DNA from: Glaciecola sp048820975
GTDB taxonomy: Bacteria > Pseudomonadota > Gammaproteobacteria > Enterobacterales > Alteromonadaceae
Length of the DNA stretch: 64,000 nt
Reading direction: 5' to 3'
NCBI RefSeq assembly: GCF_048820975.1
Contig: NZ_JBMEUF010000001.1
Span: 124,001 to 188,000, forward strand
Part shown: one piece after another, positions 63,873-64,000 of the stretch
Layout: every line of letters begins with the position of its first letter
Numbering within the stretch: position 1 is the first letter of the stretch
Position numbers and translations under genes: made by a program
The notes under the pieces: generated by a model
Seen by the model: the letters and a program-made list of their open reading frames with translations, nothing else
Told to the model about the DNA's origin: nothing
Database searches by the model: none

Positions 63873-64000
63873 TTACGGCAGTACTTTTTTGTAAGGCTTA
63901 ACCGTTACTTTTTCATAAACGCCAGCTGTAATGTAAGGGTCTGCATCGGCCCATGCTTGAGCGTCATCTAAAGACGGGAAGTCAGCAATTACTAAAGACC
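63873..64000 (-). CDS. yciI: YciI-like protein, C-terminal part
   Basis: The gene runs off the right edge. The 42 visible residues end at TAA (63873-63875). They include A-D-F-P-S-L-D-D-A-Q-A-W-A-D-A-D-P-Y and A-G-V-Y-E-K-V-T-V-K-P-Y-K-K-V-L, very close to the E. coli YciI C-terminus. The conserved Asp (A-D-A-D-P-Y) lies where the family has its proposed active-site acid. Biological role unsettled in enterics. Confidence 0.9.
   Translation of the reverse strand, partial: SLVIADFPSLDDAQAWADADPYITAGVYEKVTVKPYKKVLP

Overview
The window is a stretch of chromosome from a marine-type gammaproteobacterium, most likely Alteromonadales (Alteromonadaceae, near Glaciecola, Paraglaciecola or Alteromonas). 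This rests on the moderately A+T-rich base composition, on the protein families present (TonB-dependent receptor, OmpP1/FadL-like porin, multihaem cytochrome, RND pumps) and on neighbourhoods shared with enterics: tRNA-Val/gltX/tRNA-Ala, glrK-qseG-glrR, bioA/bioBFCD, folX-yfcH and tesA/ybbA-ybbP. No 16S gene is present, so the genus is inference. I see no prophage, integrase, transposase, CRISPR array or recognisable defence cassette; most of the window is ordinary core chromosome.

0-12 kb: end of pta, aconitase acnA, an old-yellow-enzyme flavoprotein, an unusual Pro/Ser-rich small protein, a MarC-family membrane protein, and a complete tripartite efflux operon (outer-membrane factor, adaptor, RND pump). 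12-23 kb: a small 45-codon gene, the radical-SAM protein YgiQ, an M28 lipoprotein peptidase with a FadL-like outer-membrane protein, an orphan CheB behind an MMPL/RND-type exporter, and asnS. 23-33 kb: the GlrK-QseG-GlrR two-component operon, preceded by two GlrR-type operators and a sigma54-like promoter; then the biotin locus (bioA divergent from bioBFCD) and pepE.

33-43 kb: a low-molecular-weight phosphatase, a B12-type ABC permease (btuC) and ATPase (btuD) separated by a divergent glpK/glpD pair, a class II DAHP synthase, a DUF3820 protein and an Atm1-type exporter. 43-51 kb: a large TonB-dependent receptor, a 41-codon membrane peptide gene, an eight-haem cytochrome with a HEAT/TPR-like tail, lldD, and a DeoR-family regulator. 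lldD is bordered on both sides by what read as gene remnants: a frameshifted small ORF and an ORF with two amber codons upstream, and head-to-head 3' ends of two lost genes downstream. This is the most rearranged part of the window.

52-64 kb: two identical tRNA-Val genes, gltX, tRNA-Ala and two identical tRNA-Glu genes; a membrane TPR protein with a degenerate GGDEF domain; dusC; tesA divergent from an ABC ATPase/FtsX-like permease pair; folX-yfcH; an AI-2E-family membrane protein; and the 3' end of yciI.

The most interesting signals are the GlrR/sigma54 control region at 23.36-23.69 kb with a 21-codon leader ORF feeding into glrK, and the decayed gene cluster around lldD. I found no new multi-gene system that I can defend. 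All family assignments are from reading the translations; no database search was run.
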